NCBI GenBank assembly: GCA_900539845.1
Contig: UQDP01000005.1
Span: 1-64,000 of the forward strand
DNA from: an uncultured Oscillospiraceae bacterium
GTDB taxonomy: Bacteria; Bacillota; Clostridia; Oscillospirales; Acutalibacteraceae
Direction: 5' to 3'
DNA length: 64,000 nt
In this document: positions 26,007 to 34,860 of the stretch, in pieces
Layout of the letters: the number at the start of each line of letters is the position of its first letter
Position numbering within the stretch: the first letter of the stretch is position 1
Notes under the pieces: generated by a model
Database searches by the model: none
What the model was told of the DNA's origin: nothing
What the model saw: the letters and a program-made list of their open reading frames with translations, nothing else
Position numbers and translations under genes: made by a program

Positions 26007-26636
26007 ATGTCTATCAAACAGGGAGATTATTTAAAAAAACTGAGAGCGGATAACGGTCTCAGTCAGGAAAAACTTGCCGAAAAGCTCGGCGTTTCAAGGC
26101 AGTCTATATCCAAATGGGAGCAGGGCTATGCTGTTCCCGATACCGATAATATGCTGAAGCTTTCAAAGCTGTACGGAATATCTGTTGACACCATACTGAA
26201 TTGCGGTGTGAATGCCGAAGAGATTTCGGACAAGAGCGAAACTGAAAGCTCCTCTGCGTCTCAGTACGCCGATGCGGGTGAAAAACAGCCGAATTCCGAA
26301 AATGCCGTAAAAGAGAAGAAAAAGCATGGATGGTTTTTTGCGGCGTATCCCTGCATAGCTGTTCTGGTAACGGTTTTGCTCGGCGTTTTAAACAGCAGCC
26401 TTTGGAAGACTTCTTGGATCTTTCTTCTTACCATTCCGCTTTTCTATACCGGCATTATCGCCAGGGAAAAGAAAAATCTTCTTATATTCTGTTACCCTGC
26501 GGCAGTCCTAATCATATATCTTTTAGGAGGATTTTATCTGAGCCTGTGGCATCCGCTTTGGGTGATTTTTCTTACGATTCCCATTTATTACATATGGGCG
26601 GCGTTTACAAGGAAGAATAAAAAACACAATCAATAA
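26007..26636 (+). CDS. XRE-type regulator with C-terminal membrane segments
   Basis: The 209-residue protein has an N-terminal helix-turn-helix (LRADNGLSQEKLAEKLGVSRQSISKWEQG, residues 13-41), a charged linker, and three to four hydrophobic helices from about residue 108. Membrane-tethered XRE regulators are common in Clostridia. The signal is not known. It follows the kinase by 56 nt but may have its own promoter. Confidence 0.85.
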   Translation: MSIKQGDYLKKLRADNGLSQEKLAEKLGVSRQSISKWEQGYAVPDTDNMLKLSKLYGISVDTILNCGVNAEEISDKSETESSSASQYADAGEKQPNSENAVKEKKKHGWFFAAYPCIAVLVTVLLGVLNSSLWKTSWIFLLTIPLFYTGIIAREKKNLLIFCYPAAVLIIYLLGGFYLSLWHPLWVIFLTIPIYYIWAAFTRKNKKHNQ

Positions 26637-26641
26637 TTTTC

Positions 26642-26680
26642 AGCGGCTTGATTTGATGAGATCAGGCCGCTTATTTTATA
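26642..26680 (+). terminator. Terminator of the XRE regulator gene
   Basis: AGCGGCTTGAT pairs with ATCAGGCCGCT (11 bp with one G-T pair), followed by TATTTTAT. Confidence 0.75.
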
Positions 26681-26825
26681 TGGAATGTCTTGTAAACCGT
26701 AATGTAAACCGAAATTGCGTAGATGTAAAGCAGGGTTGATTGCGGACTGTTCCTTTTTTTGGTAATCTGTCATTACAGCGATTCAAAAAGCTGAAAACGA
26801 AATTACTTTAAGGAGCAAATTTAAT

Positions 26826-27833
26826 ATGTCGGTCTACAAAACAGAAAATTTTAAAATAGCAAGAAAAATCGTTTCAAATATGACCTCCGAAAGCTGGGAG
26901 CAGATACCGCATATGTCTATGAGTTATGAGGCGGATGTAACGGAACTTATGCACTATTACAAAAAGCTTAACGAGGGAATTTGTGATAAAAAGAATAAAA
27001 TAACAGTAAACACAGTTGTTATGAAAATTATATGTGAGGGTTTAAAAGCGGCGCCCAAGATGAATACGACCCTTGATTTTAACAGAAAACTTGTGCGGGG
27101 TTCGCTGCATTACCACGATAAAATAGATATTTCCATGCCCATGATCCTCAATTCAGGCGAAATGATGACTGTTAATATGCACGATATGGGAAACAAGTCA
27201 TTAACACAGATGACTGCCGCTATCGCCGATACAGTAAGGCGCGCGAACAACAGCGATATGAACGAGGTTATGTTTGAAGTTTCCATGGATAATACGATTA
27301 AGGGGCTGAAAAAGGGAAAGATAAAACAAACGGTATGCCGTTTGTTCGGCTCAAAAATGCCCGGAAAACACAAGGTGCATACACTGTCCGGCAAAGCAAA
27401 AAAAGAGTATTATTCCATTCCCGCAAGCGACAGACTTACAAAACATGATATAGAGCAGGGCACAACAACGATCTCAAATCTCGGTTCGGCATACAGAGGG
27501 CAGAAAGGGCAGTGCTTTCTGCTGGAGGTCATTCCTCCGCAGACAACGGCGTTCGCTGTAAATGCCGTGCAGGAACGTCCAACAGTGGTTACGGATGAAA
27601 ACGGAAACAAGAAAATAGAAATCAGATCGATCCTGCCCATAACCATTGCAGCCGATCACAGGGCGCTTGATTACGGCGATTGCCTGCCCTTTTTTGAAAG
27701 ACTGGATGAGATCTTTGCAGCTCCGCAGATCATTCTCAGCTGGAAGGACTCTCATGAGAATGTAAGAGAAAGAAAAATGCAAACTTCGGTTTACAAACCG
27801 AGCAAGCTGCGTTTAAACGCGGAAACCGCATAA
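26826..27833 (+). CDS. Stand-alone E2-type acyltransferase domain protein
   Basis: The 335-residue protein matches the catalytic domain of 2-oxo-acid dehydrogenase E2 subunits, which shares its fold with chloramphenicol acetyltransferase. The active-site histidine lies in ADHRALDYGD near residue 281, a variant of DHRxxDG. There is no lipoyl domain, no subunit-binding domain, and no E1 or E3 gene nearby. It may acylate a small molecule with CoA esters rather than serve a dehydrogenase complex (inference). Confidence 0.8.
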   Translation: MSVYKTENFKIARKIVSNMTSESWEQIPHMSMSYEADVTELMHYYKKLNEGICDKKNKITVNTVVMKIICEGLKAAPKMNTTLDFNRKLVRGSLHYHDKIDISMPMILNSGEMMTVNMHDMGNKSLTQMTAAIADTVRRANNSDMNEVMFEVSMDNTIKGLKKGKIKQTVCRLFGSKMPGKHKVHTLSGKAKKEYYSIPASDRLTKHDIEQGTTTISNLGSAYRGQKGQCFLLEVIPPQTTAFAVNAVQERPTVVTDENGNKKIEIRSILPITIAADHRALDYGDCLPFFERLDEIFAAPQIILSWKDSHENVRERKMQTSVYKPSKLRLNAETA

Positions 27834-27845
27834 ACCATATAGAAA

Positions 27846-28188
27846 ACAGGAACGCAGATGAACTGCGTTCCTGTTCAGTCTGTCGATAAAGTCGGCTGAA
27901 GCACGCAAAATAATCATTTTATCTTATAAATAGAAAAATTTTAGGGGGCAATGTCCACATCACTCCATTTTATATTCTTCAAAATCATACCCCGCCCAAG
28001 TACTGGACTTGGGCGGGGTTGCGCTTTCCGCCTTTGTCAATTCTAACGTACCATCGTACGCCTACGAATTGCCAAATGCGAAATTCAGCTCGATTTCTCG
28101 AACCCTGTTCAGCGTGTAGGGACACATACTTTTCTGAATTTATAACTTTTTCTACACGCTGACAGGAACGCAGTTCATCTGCGTTCCT
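27846..28188. mobile_element. Candidate 340-bp MITE-like element with 27-bp inverted ends
   Basis: The non-coding gap between the E2-like gene and the Q/P-rich gene is bounded by an exact 27-nt inverted repeat (27848-27874 and 28162-28188). Each copy is itself a hairpin (GGAACGCAG, loop, CTGCGTTCC). Inside are the conserved 3'-end motif (27881-27900), a perfect 13-bp hairpin at 27989-28019 (ACCCCGCCCAAGT and its complement) and a short ACGTACCATCGTACG-like palindrome near 28042. No ORF of note. It could also be two facing terminators of a common type. Confidence 0.5.
27880..27900 (+). repeat. Conserved 3'-end motif, copy C
   Basis: Exact match to the 20-mer TGTCGATAAAGTCGGCTGAA at 30-49 on the other strand. 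Further similarity continues downstream on both (GC-rich CGCGAAA/CGCAAAA then an AT-rich stretch ending CTTATAA). It lies 9 nt after a hairpin downstream of the E2-like gene, in gene orientation. Confidence 0.65.
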
Positions 28189-28206
28189 ACTTTCTATGTT
28201 TGTAAA

Positions 28207-28806
28207 TTAAAATTCGTAATTAAAAGCTGCGCTCTCATTATAATTCGAATATTCGCAAATGCCGGATGACGCCGGGATATAATCATCGACGAAATCGTAA
28301 TCGGTAATCGTTGAGAAGGCCGTTGCCCAAGCCGCAAAAAACACAATGTAAAATACGACCACAAGCACCACGTTTATAATGAAGCTTGCCAGCGCGCATT
28401 TGCCGCACACAGATGCGGTCTTCGGTTTTGTGTCTTTTTCCGTAAGGTATATGATCAGTCCCGCAAGGGGAATAAACCAGGAAAGAACAGCAAGTCCTGC
28501 GTTTGCCTTTTCCTCCCGTGGGGGATAAGGCGGATACGGAGGATAGTACGGCTGTTGCTGATTAGCGTAGTAAGGCTGCCCGTAAGGCGCGTTGTAATAC
28601 GGCTGCTGAGGGGGCGCCTGCTGGTTATCCTGCCGGGGCGGGATGTTTGGATGCGGCTGCTGAGGCGGCATCTGGTCCTCAAAGGCCTTTTGTCCGTTAA
28701 TCGGCTGTGAGCCTGAGGTGTTTTCAGACGAGGGATCCGTATTCGGTGTGTTTATGCTGCCGCTTTGAAGCGGCGTGCTGCTTTCGCTGTTATATTCATT
28801 TGGCAT
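28207..28806 (-). CDS. Q/P-rich membrane protein, paralogue 1
   Basis: Function not recognised. Residues 1-100 are a Gln/Pro/Tyr-rich disordered region with repeats such as QQPYY and PPYPPYPP. After that come two hydrophobic helices flanking the segment LTEKDTKPKTASVCGKCALAS, and a short acidic tail. The same membrane segment with nearly identical sequence is in the next gene upstream, so the pair arose by duplication. The CGKC in the loop is conserved in both copies and might bind a metal or form a disulfide. Confidence 0.75.
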   Translation of the reverse strand: MPNEYNSESSTPLQSGSINTPNTDPSSENTSGSQPINGQKAFEDQMPPQQPHPNIPPRQDNQQAPPQQPYYNAPYGQPYYANQQQPYYPPYPPYPPREEKANAGLAVLSWFIPLAGLIIYLTEKDTKPKTASVCGKCALASFIINVVLVVVFYIVFFAAWATAFSTITDYDFVDDYIPASSGICEYSNYNESAAFNYEF

Positions 28807-28849
28807 GGATTATATCCTCATCGTTTTCAATAACGTTTCGTGTTCTTAA

Positions 28850-29386
28850 TTATTCGTAATAGTATTCATCAAAAGAATCACTGTAATCATCATAATAATC
28901 GTTGTAATACTGGTCGTATGTATCTTCGGTGTAGTCCATTACCGATGAGCCTACGACTGCCAAAATAATATTTGACACGATTATGATAACAACATTTATG
29001 ATGACGCTTGCCAGCGCGCATTTGCCGCACACCTTGGCGTTTTTCGGTTTCGTATCTTTTTGCGTGAGGTAAATGATCAGTCCTGCAATCGGAATGAGAT
29101 AGGAGAGTATTGCCAATCCCACATTTGCCTTATCCTGCACAGGCGGCTGGTAATATTGCTGCGGAGGCATCTGATAATTTTGCTGTGCGTTGTAATACTG
29201 TTGCTGCCCGGCAGTCTGATAATCCTGTTGAGGAGGAGTCTGATAGCCCTGCGGCGGTGTCTGCTGCCGGGCTTCCTGATGATCCTGCCAAGGCTGACCG
29301 TCAGGCTGCTGCGGGTTCGTTTGGTAGTCCGGCTGTGTGTTCTGCTGAGGTTGGTTATAATCGTTGTTGAAGTTGTCGTCTGCCAT
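28850..29386 (-). CDS. Q/P-rich membrane protein, paralogue 2
   Basis: Function not recognised. The 178-residue protein has a Gln/Asn/Pro-rich N-terminus (about 1-88), then the module KANVGLAILSYLIPIAG with a LTQKDTKPKNAKVCGKCALAS loop and a second helix, and finally an extreme Asp/Tyr-rich tail (DQYYNDYYDDYSD). The duplication is 43 nt from paralogue 1. A disordered head plus two helices resembles other clostridial small envelope proteins with DUF4870- or TM2-like domains, but I cannot assign one with certainty. Confidence 0.75.
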   Translation of the reverse strand: MADDNFNNDYNQPQQNTQPDYQTNPQQPDGQPWQDHQEARQQTPPQGYQTPPQQDYQTAGQQQYYNAQQNYQMPPQQYYQPPVQDKANVGLAILSYLIPIAGLIIYLTQKDTKPKNAKVCGKCALASVIINVVIIIVSNIILAVVGSSVMDYTEDTYDQYYNDYYDDYSDSFDEYYYE

Positions 29387-29532
29387 AATAATGCAAACCT
29401 CCTCTCTTTATTGTAATTTCATAATAACATATATATGCTTACATTGTCAAGAAAATGTCATTGTCGAAACAAAAATCGGATATAAAGACCTAAGAAAAGA
29501 CGGCTGAAATTTATTAAGCCGTCTTTATTATT

Positions 29533-30117
29533 TTATTTATTGAGGTTTTCAATTGCGTAGTCCGCTTCCTCTTGCGTGAATTTTTCTCCGTATTCCGAGG
29601 TGAGCTGATCGCGTATGGCTTCAGGTGACATAGCCATATTTTCCTGATATGTTTTGGCTTTTTCAAGGGCGTTCTCTTTCCAGTCCGCTTTTACATTATC
29701 AACTGCATATTGAGCTGCTTCTTCTGAAAACTGTTCACCGTATTCGGAGGTGAGCTGGTCATATATTCCTTGTTTTGACATGTGCATGGAATCACTGTAG
29801 GTCTGTGCTTTTCTGAGGGCTGACTTATATTCAACCGGGATATCCGGTTCTGTTTCTTTTTCGGTTGTAGTTACAGATGAATCGGTATCTTCTGTTGTTG
29901 AGGCAGATGCTGCGCTTTGAGGTTCAGTCTTGGAATTACCGCCTGAAATACTTCCTATAATCACCAATGCGGCAATCACGATGATGAGCCAGAACCACCA
30001 TTTTTTATAAATAGGTTTTTTGACCTTCTGCGGCGGCATATTATATTGATCTGCGCCGCCTTGTGTGCCGTATTGATTTTGCTGCTGAGCGTTTTGAAAT
30101 TCATTTCGGTTTTCCAT
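29533..30117 (-). CDS. Membrane-anchored protein with two Ltp-type repeats
   Basis: The 194-residue protein has a Gln/Asn-rich head, one transmembrane helix (WWFWLIIVIAALVIIGSI near 40-57), a Ser/Thr/Glu linker and two tandem copies of a helical repeat (ALRKAQTYSDSMHMSKQGI and ALEKAKTYQENMAMSPEAI, each then DQLTSEYGE...A.YA). This matches the host cell surface-exposed lipoprotein (Ltp) domain; in streptococcal prophage TP-J34 Ltp blocks injection of other phages. Start 30117 follows AAAGGAG by 7 nt. A defence role here is inference, as many cells carry such repeats outside prophages. Confidence 0.8.
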   Translation of the reverse strand: MENRNEFQNAQQQNQYGTQGGADQYNMPPQKVKKPIYKKWWFWLIIVIAALVIIGSISGGNSKTEPQSAASASTTEDTDSSVTTTEKETEPDIPVEYKSALRKAQTYSDSMHMSKQGIYDQLTSEYGEQFSEEAAQYAVDNVKADWKENALEKAKTYQENMAMSPEAIRDQLTSEYGEKFTQEEADYAIENLNK

Positions 30118-30244
30118 AACGGTTCTCCTTTGTATATTTGTTAATTTCATAATAACACATAAGTATTCAAAATGTCAACATATGTATTCATAATTCGGCA
30201 AAAAAAATACTACACTTTTAATATAAATGTTAAGGAGTGCAGTT

Positions 30245-30496
30245 ATGTTTATACCAATGCTTGATCCGAGAACAGTGGGCGATGTCATAGCCGATTTCAG
30301 AAAGAAAAAAAATCTCAGTCAGGAAGTGCTCAGCGGGCTTGCCGATATCGGCCGAACGCATTTGAGCGCAATAGAGAGGGGGGAGCGCAAGCCTACGCTT
30401 GAAACGCTTTACCGTATTTCCTGTGCGCTGGATGTAAAAATGAGCGATATCGTTGCGGAGATAGAAAGGCGGATAGAAGGCAACGGCATATGGTGA
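30245..30496 (+). CDS. Small XRE-family transcriptional regulator
   Basis: The 83-residue protein is essentially one helix-turn-helix domain (IADFRKKKNLSQEVLSGLADIGRTHLSAIERGERKPTLETL). The start at 30245 is chosen because AAGGAG lies 7 nt upstream. It is divergent from the Ltp-repeat gene, with a 127-nt shared region, and so may regulate it. Confidence 0.85.
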   Translation: MFIPMLDPRTVGDVIADFRKKKNLSQEVLSGLADIGRTHLSAIERGERKPTLETLYRISCALDVKMSDIVAEIERRIEGNGIW

Positions 30497-30561
30497 TGCC
30501 ATGAGTGCTTAAGAGAGGTTTCGCGGAAAAAAGGGTATATGTAAACCCTGCTTTACATGTT

Positions 30562-30592
30562 AAAAGGCACGGATAGATGCTCCGTGCCTTTT
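30562..30592. terminator. Bidirectional terminator between XRE gene and GH16 gene
   Basis: AAAAGGCACGGA and TCCGTGCCTTTT, a perfect 12-bp stem with a 7-nt loop, between convergent genes. Confidence 0.88.
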
Positions 30593-30616
30593 GAAATCTT
30601 CAGTGCTTCCTTATTG

Positions 30617-31660
30617 TCAATTGTCCGTATCAAGAGTTCCTGCGAATTTTGAATCGTCTATTTCATATTGCTCATAGTTTGAATTTTGCCAAACTTTAAT
30701 ATAGTCAACAAGGAACTCGCTCGGATTTTCCGTATCAAACGCGCCGATTTTCTGACCATGCGGACCCCATTCGTCGCCCGCGTCGATCTCGCAGGTGAGA
30801 CGTAAAAATTCTTTTACATGGGAAACACCTCCGCCGGTCGTTGCCCAGGTAGCCACACCATCTATGTAAAATACATAATATTCGGGAGTCCACTTAAGAG
30901 CAAAGGTGTGATAGCCGTCGTATAAGTCCTGCTCAAGCTCTGTTATATAAGGCTCGGAGTCGGCAAATTCGCCGTAGCCGTTCCACAAAAGCGCATGCCC
31001 CATCTTGCTGGTTTTGCTTTTTCTGAACGCGCTTTCAAATACGTCTATTTCGGTGCCGTCAACGCCTTCGGCGGACGGCTTTCTCATATTAGACGACTGG
31101 AGCCAGAACGCCGACCACATTCCGTCCGCGTCGGGGAATTTTACACGCACCTCAAAATAGCCGAATGCCTGCGCAAAAAGAAGCTCGTCGTTTTCGCCCT
31201 TGTTGCTGTCCTCGCTGCCTATGATGTCGCGCGTTTCGATGCCGCCCGTGAATCTGCCTTCGGCAGGGCAGTTGCCGTCGCAGGTGTGGTTGTTTTCATA
31301 TTGTGATGTAATCACAAGATTACCATCTCTCAGAGATACCGCGTTGGGGCACCACCAGCAGGATTCCTCAGGTTTGTCGGGATCATTGCTTTCCCATCTG
31401 ATCGCATGCGGTGAAGTTGTCCAGATCTCTCGGTTTCCTGTGTAATTCTCTCCGAATGTGATTCCCTCGTTAAGCGAACTGCCGGTAAAATCATCCTCAA
31501 AAACAAGATACCAGCCTTCCTCGCCAAGAGTAGGCAGGGATAGGTCATAGCCCTTGTCCTTCCAGCTCATATCAGCTTCCTGAGATGAACAAGCGGCAAA
31601 CATGGTTGCTGAAAATGCTATTGCAAGAACAACACTCAGCACTTTTAAAATGCGTTTCAT
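30617..31660 (-). CDS. Glycoside hydrolase family 16 lipoprotein
   Basis: The 347-residue secreted lipoprotein has a lipobox ending at Cys24 and a GH16 beta-jelly-roll domain. The catalytic EIDVFE lies at 204-209, with Glu204 as nucleophile and Glu209 as acid/base. Nearby aromatic segments (WSAFWLQSS, GYHTFALKWTPEYYVFYIDG) line the glycan cleft. GH16 enzymes cut beta-1,3 or mixed beta-1,3/1,4-glucans, agarans or related polymers; the precise substrate is open. Two CxxC-type pairs (CWWC, CDGNC) are unusual inserts. Start ATG 31660 fits GAGGG upstream better than the TTG at 31666. Confidence 0.9.
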   Translation of the reverse strand: MKRILKVLSVVLAIAFSATMFAACSSQEADMSWKDKGYDLSLPTLGEEGWYLVFEDDFTGSSLNEGITFGENYTGNREIWTTSPHAIRWESNDPDKPEESCWWCPNAVSLRDGNLVITSQYENNHTCDGNCPAEGRFTGGIETRDIIGSEDSNKGENDELLFAQAFGYFEVRVKFPDADGMWSAFWLQSSNMRKPSAEGVDGTEIDVFESAFRKSKTSKMGHALLWNGYGEFADSEPYITELEQDLYDGYHTFALKWTPEYYVFYIDGVATWATTGGGVSHVKEFLRLTCEIDAGDEWGPHGQKIGAFDTENPSEFLVDYIKVWQNSNYEQYEIDDSKFAGTLDTDN

Positions 31661-31717
31661 AATCAACCCTCTCCTTTAATTTTTAATTATAAAACCATTT
31701 TTATTATACAATATTTA

Positions 31718-33466
31718 TCAGTGCATTGTAAATACATTTTTGCCGCAGATGATTCCCATACCGGAAGGACCGGTCTTTTTGTTAAGGGCGCTGTATATCA
31801 TATAATATTTGCCGTTGGCATAAAACAGGGAGGAACGGTAAAGACCTCTGTTATCAAATGCGCTGTCCGAGTCAGACGGAGAAAATATTTTTTCTGCCTT
31901 GGTATAGCTGATGTTGTCGGCGGAATAAGCGTAGTAAAGCGACATATGCGTCCTGTCATTTTCCTTCGGATAATATGCCGATATAAGCGCCTCATAGCCT
32001 TTTGGCGTGTGGATAAGATCAATGTGCCAGTTTGCCAGTTCCTTATCCTTGTATTCAATACGGATCTGCCTGATTTCTCCCCAGTTTCTGCCGTCTGCGC
32101 TTTCTCTGTAATCAAGAGAATGGCCTGTATTCTGATTGATCGCCCACATTCTGTATATGCCGTTTTCATAAATGATCGCCGGGCTGAGAAAATCATATTT
32201 ATATAGTTCGCCCGTGAGCATATCCTCGGCTTTGCTCCAGTTGGTTCCGTCCTTCGTAACCTTTCTGCGCAGCACAACTCTGTTGTTTGGTTTGTCGTAA
32301 AATCTCCACCAGCATTCAAGCTGTTTGGTGTCGGTGTTGTAAACAAGTTCGGTGTCTGAATTGTATACCTTTCCGCGCTCATATGTTTCGGGAACCGGTT
32401 CAAGGGGGTTGGAGAACCCTTTCGGCACCGTCCAGTTTTTCAGATCGTTGCTCACTTCTATGTGGGGATTTTCCCAATAATCATTGTTTTTTTCATAAGG
32501 CGTATATGCGCACCAGTATTTGTAGCCGTTCCAGCCTCCCTCGAAATAATAGACCGACGGATGATAATTGTATATATTCCCGTATGCGTTCATCGTATTC
32601 AAAGGACGCGGAGCGTGCTGATTGGCGTTTCTTACATAGACGCGGCAGCTTGCTTCTGCGCCGTTTATCTTTGCCGTTATCACAACAGCGCCCGCCGCTT
32701 TAGCGGTTGCCTTTCCGTTTTCCACCGCGATGATATCTGCATTGCTCGTTTCCCAATCAATATTTTTACAGTCGCAGTTTATCTCGGAATTCAGTTTCAG
32801 GGAAGAGCCGAGATCCAAGGAATAGCTTGCCTTTTTGAAACTGATTTCAAACGATTCGTCAATAACACGGATATCGATGCTCTGCGAGCAGTTTTCCGTT
32901 TTTGCCGTTATAACGGCAGTACCGCATTTGTTTAAGGTAACTTTTCCGTTTTCAACGCTTGCCACGCTCTCGTCACTGCTGCTCCAGAATATCTGTTCAT
33001 TTGCATTTTTAGGATAAAGTCTGGCATTAATGTCCACGGTTTCGCCGACCCGCGCCGTCAGGTTGCCGGTGTCAAACGTTAATGCCTCTGCTTTTACGGA
33101 TTCAGGCTGCATGTTTTCGATCAGTTCCGTCTTTATAAATCCGCATTTCAGAGCGCCGTTGCTGTTATACACGATCTTGCTCCATTTTTCGTTTTGGGCA
33201 AGCACCTTTACTGCGCAGCCTTTTTCGACCGTTTCTTCCGGAAGCGATAATGTATAAGGCAGGTGTTTAACGGAACTGTTTTCCGAAATGCTGCCTACAC
33301 TGTATCCTTCGCTTTGCATCTGCATTTTGTTAAAGGAGATAAGCTGCGCTTTCACGCAGACGCAGGCAATTGCCACAGCGGCCAACACAATACACACTGC
33401 AGCTGCTGTCAGTTTATAGATTATTTTATTTTTCTTATTTGAGTTTGTTTTTTTTCTGTTTGGCAT
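31718..33466 (-). CDS. Surface protein with Ig-like (BIG2) domains and beta-propeller glycosidase-like domain
   Basis: The 582-residue protein has a signal-anchor helix (about 17-40), an SH3-like segment (about 55-115), two BIG2-type Ig domains (around 125-200 and 205-280, with the typical WSSSDESVASVENGKVT and WETSNADIIAVENGKAT strands), and a five-bladed-propeller region (290-582) with repeated DGTNWSKAE and DGRNWGEI-like blades. The propeller resembles GH43/GH32-type enzymes, but I cannot see a confirmed catalytic triad. It probably binds or trims glycans at the cell surface. It lies between the GH16 and the TcaA-like genes. Confidence 0.8.
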   Translation of the reverse strand: MPNRKKTNSNKKNKIIYKLTAAAVCIVLAAVAIACVCVKAQLISFNKMQMQSEGYSVGSISENSSVKHLPYTLSLPEETVEKGCAVKVLAQNEKWSKIVYNSNGALKCGFIKTELIENMQPESVKAEALTFDTGNLTARVGETVDINARLYPKNANEQIFWSSSDESVASVENGKVTLNKCGTAVITAKTENCSQSIDIRVIDESFEISFKKASYSLDLGSSLKLNSEINCDCKNIDWETSNADIIAVENGKATAKAAGAVVITAKINGAEASCRVYVRNANQHAPRPLNTMNAYGNIYNYHPSVYYFEGGWNGYKYWCAYTPYEKNNDYWENPHIEVSNDLKNWTVPKGFSNPLEPVPETYERGKVYNSDTELVYNTDTKQLECWWRFYDKPNNRVVLRRKVTKDGTNWSKAEDMLTGELYKYDFLSPAIIYENGIYRMWAINQNTGHSLDYRESADGRNWGEIRQIRIEYKDKELANWHIDLIHTPKGYEALISAYYPKENDRTHMSLYYAYSADNISYTKAEKIFSPSDSDSAFDNRGLYRSSLFYANGKYYMIYSALNKKTGPSGMGIICGKNVFTMH

Positions 33467-33502
33467 AAATAGGAACCTCGGTTTTTATTTGCTCATTTTG
33501 TG

Positions 33503-34711
33503 TCAGAAAAACGCTCTTACGGCAATGTTGTCAATGACCCATTCGGAGTTTTCATATATAAACCTTACCGCCGCATAGCCCGAATCGTATCTTTCTTCAG
33601 AAGTGTTTTCAACAGTGTTGGAAATTTTGTATTTGTATTCAAACTTGAAATTGATGTTTATTTCATCGCTTGTGTTATAGGCGATTTTGGTATTCGGGTC
33701 ATATTCGGATCTTATTTCGGTTTTTATTATTTTAATTTCCGAAACGGAGACGCCGTTCAGCTCCGAATAAACAAATTCTCCCGTTTCCTTAACAAGCCCC
33801 TGAAATCCGTCTTCGCCGAAGGAGGATGAAAATTTGATTCCTGAGCTATCGGCAGTTTCTCCCGCAGCCAGTGAATAAAGGCTTTGAACGGCATTTTTTG
33901 CGTTTTCGCAAAGGCCGTTGAAGTTCTCCTCAGAATTTCGCAGTTCAAGATATACATCCGCGTTTTCCCTGTTGATCTCGACCGTGCTTTCATAATCATC
34001 GCATCCGGCATTTTGGGCGGTTATCACATGCTCGCCGGAAAACATATAATCCGAAGTAAAAACAGAATATGAGATTTCTTTTCCGTTTGCGGGATCAAGA
34101 CCGTATTCATTGCGTACTTCTGTTAGTTCTATTCCGTCTATGAAAACTTTCGCGCCGGCAGGAGCGTAGATCTGTGCCTCGCAAACGAGTCTTTGATTCG
34201 GGATTATCTTATATTTATCATATTTCCAAAAATTGTCTTTTACTTTCTTTACGGTAACATATGCCGTTTGCCAATTTTGCTCTTGATCAGGATAATCAAC
34301 ACTGTAATAGATAAAATCTCCGTCCATGCTGTCTTTTTCAATGACAAACGATTCGGTATTTGCGTTCTCAAACGCATTTTCCTGAGGATTTTCCTGTATA
34401 AAATCCGTGAATCCCTCGTAGGATATAAACGGCGAATCCGTATAAGGCATATAATCGTAGACCGTCTCCCAATCTTTATTGAGCGCACTGTTTACATAAG
34501 CTTCAACAAATCTGTCCGGGTTGTGCGTCTTCGAGAGCAGCGGATATGTAATGACCGCGGAAACGGCTGCCACAGCGATGACCGCAACGGCAAGGATGAT
34601 CATGATTATCCTTTGTTTCTTTTTTCTTTTGTTTTTATCGGGCTTTTTCTCAGGAAGTGGCTTTTCCCTGTGCTTTTCAGCCTCGAAAATTTCAAGATTG
34701 ATTTCTTCCAT
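33503..34711 (-). CDS. TcaA-like single-pass membrane protein
   Basis: A Lys-rich cytoplasmic head (1-33) leads into one transmembrane helix (about 34-58) and a large extracytoplasmic part. The first extracellular region (HNPDRFVEAYVNSALNKDWETVYDYM) resembles the NTF2-like domain of TcaA/YvbJ proteins; a later segment (QIYAPAGAKVFIDGIEL) resembles their beta-sandwich domain. The N-terminal zinc ribbon of typical TcaA is missing. TcaA affects glycopeptide tolerance and teichoic acids in Staphylococcus. The role here is unknown. Confidence 0.7.
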   Translation of the reverse strand: MEEINLEIFEAEKHREKPLPEKKPDKNKRKKKQRIIMIILAVAVIAVAAVSAVITYPLLSKTHNPDRFVEAYVNSALNKDWETVYDYMPYTDSPFISYEGFTDFIQENPQENAFENANTESFVIEKDSMDGDFIYYSVDYPDQEQNWQTAYVTVKKVKDNFWKYDKYKIIPNQRLVCEAQIYAPAGAKVFIDGIELTEVRNEYGLDPANGKEISYSVFTSDYMFSGEHVITAQNAGCDDYESTVEINRENADVYLELRNSEENFNGLCENAKNAVQSLYSLAAGETADSSGIKFSSSFGEDGFQGLVKETGEFVYSELNGVSVSEIKIIKTEIRSEYDPNTKIAYNTSDEININFKFEYKYKISNTVENTSEERYDSGYAAVRFIYENSEWVIDNIAVRAFF

Positions 34712-34860
34712 ATTCCCTCAATACTTTATGATTGTTAAGTGTTTATGTGTGATATGTTGATTTTTGTTTGGGTATTAATCATATAATACCTTAAAAAGGT
34801 TGTCAACAGAAATCCTTATTATTATACATAAATGAACATATGTAACAGTGTTTCAACCGA

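Noticed and set aside
26718..30558. ACCCTGCTTTACAT and its reverse complement in two intergenic regions
   Set aside because: A 14-base match is expected by chance in 64 kb. No extended similarity was seen.
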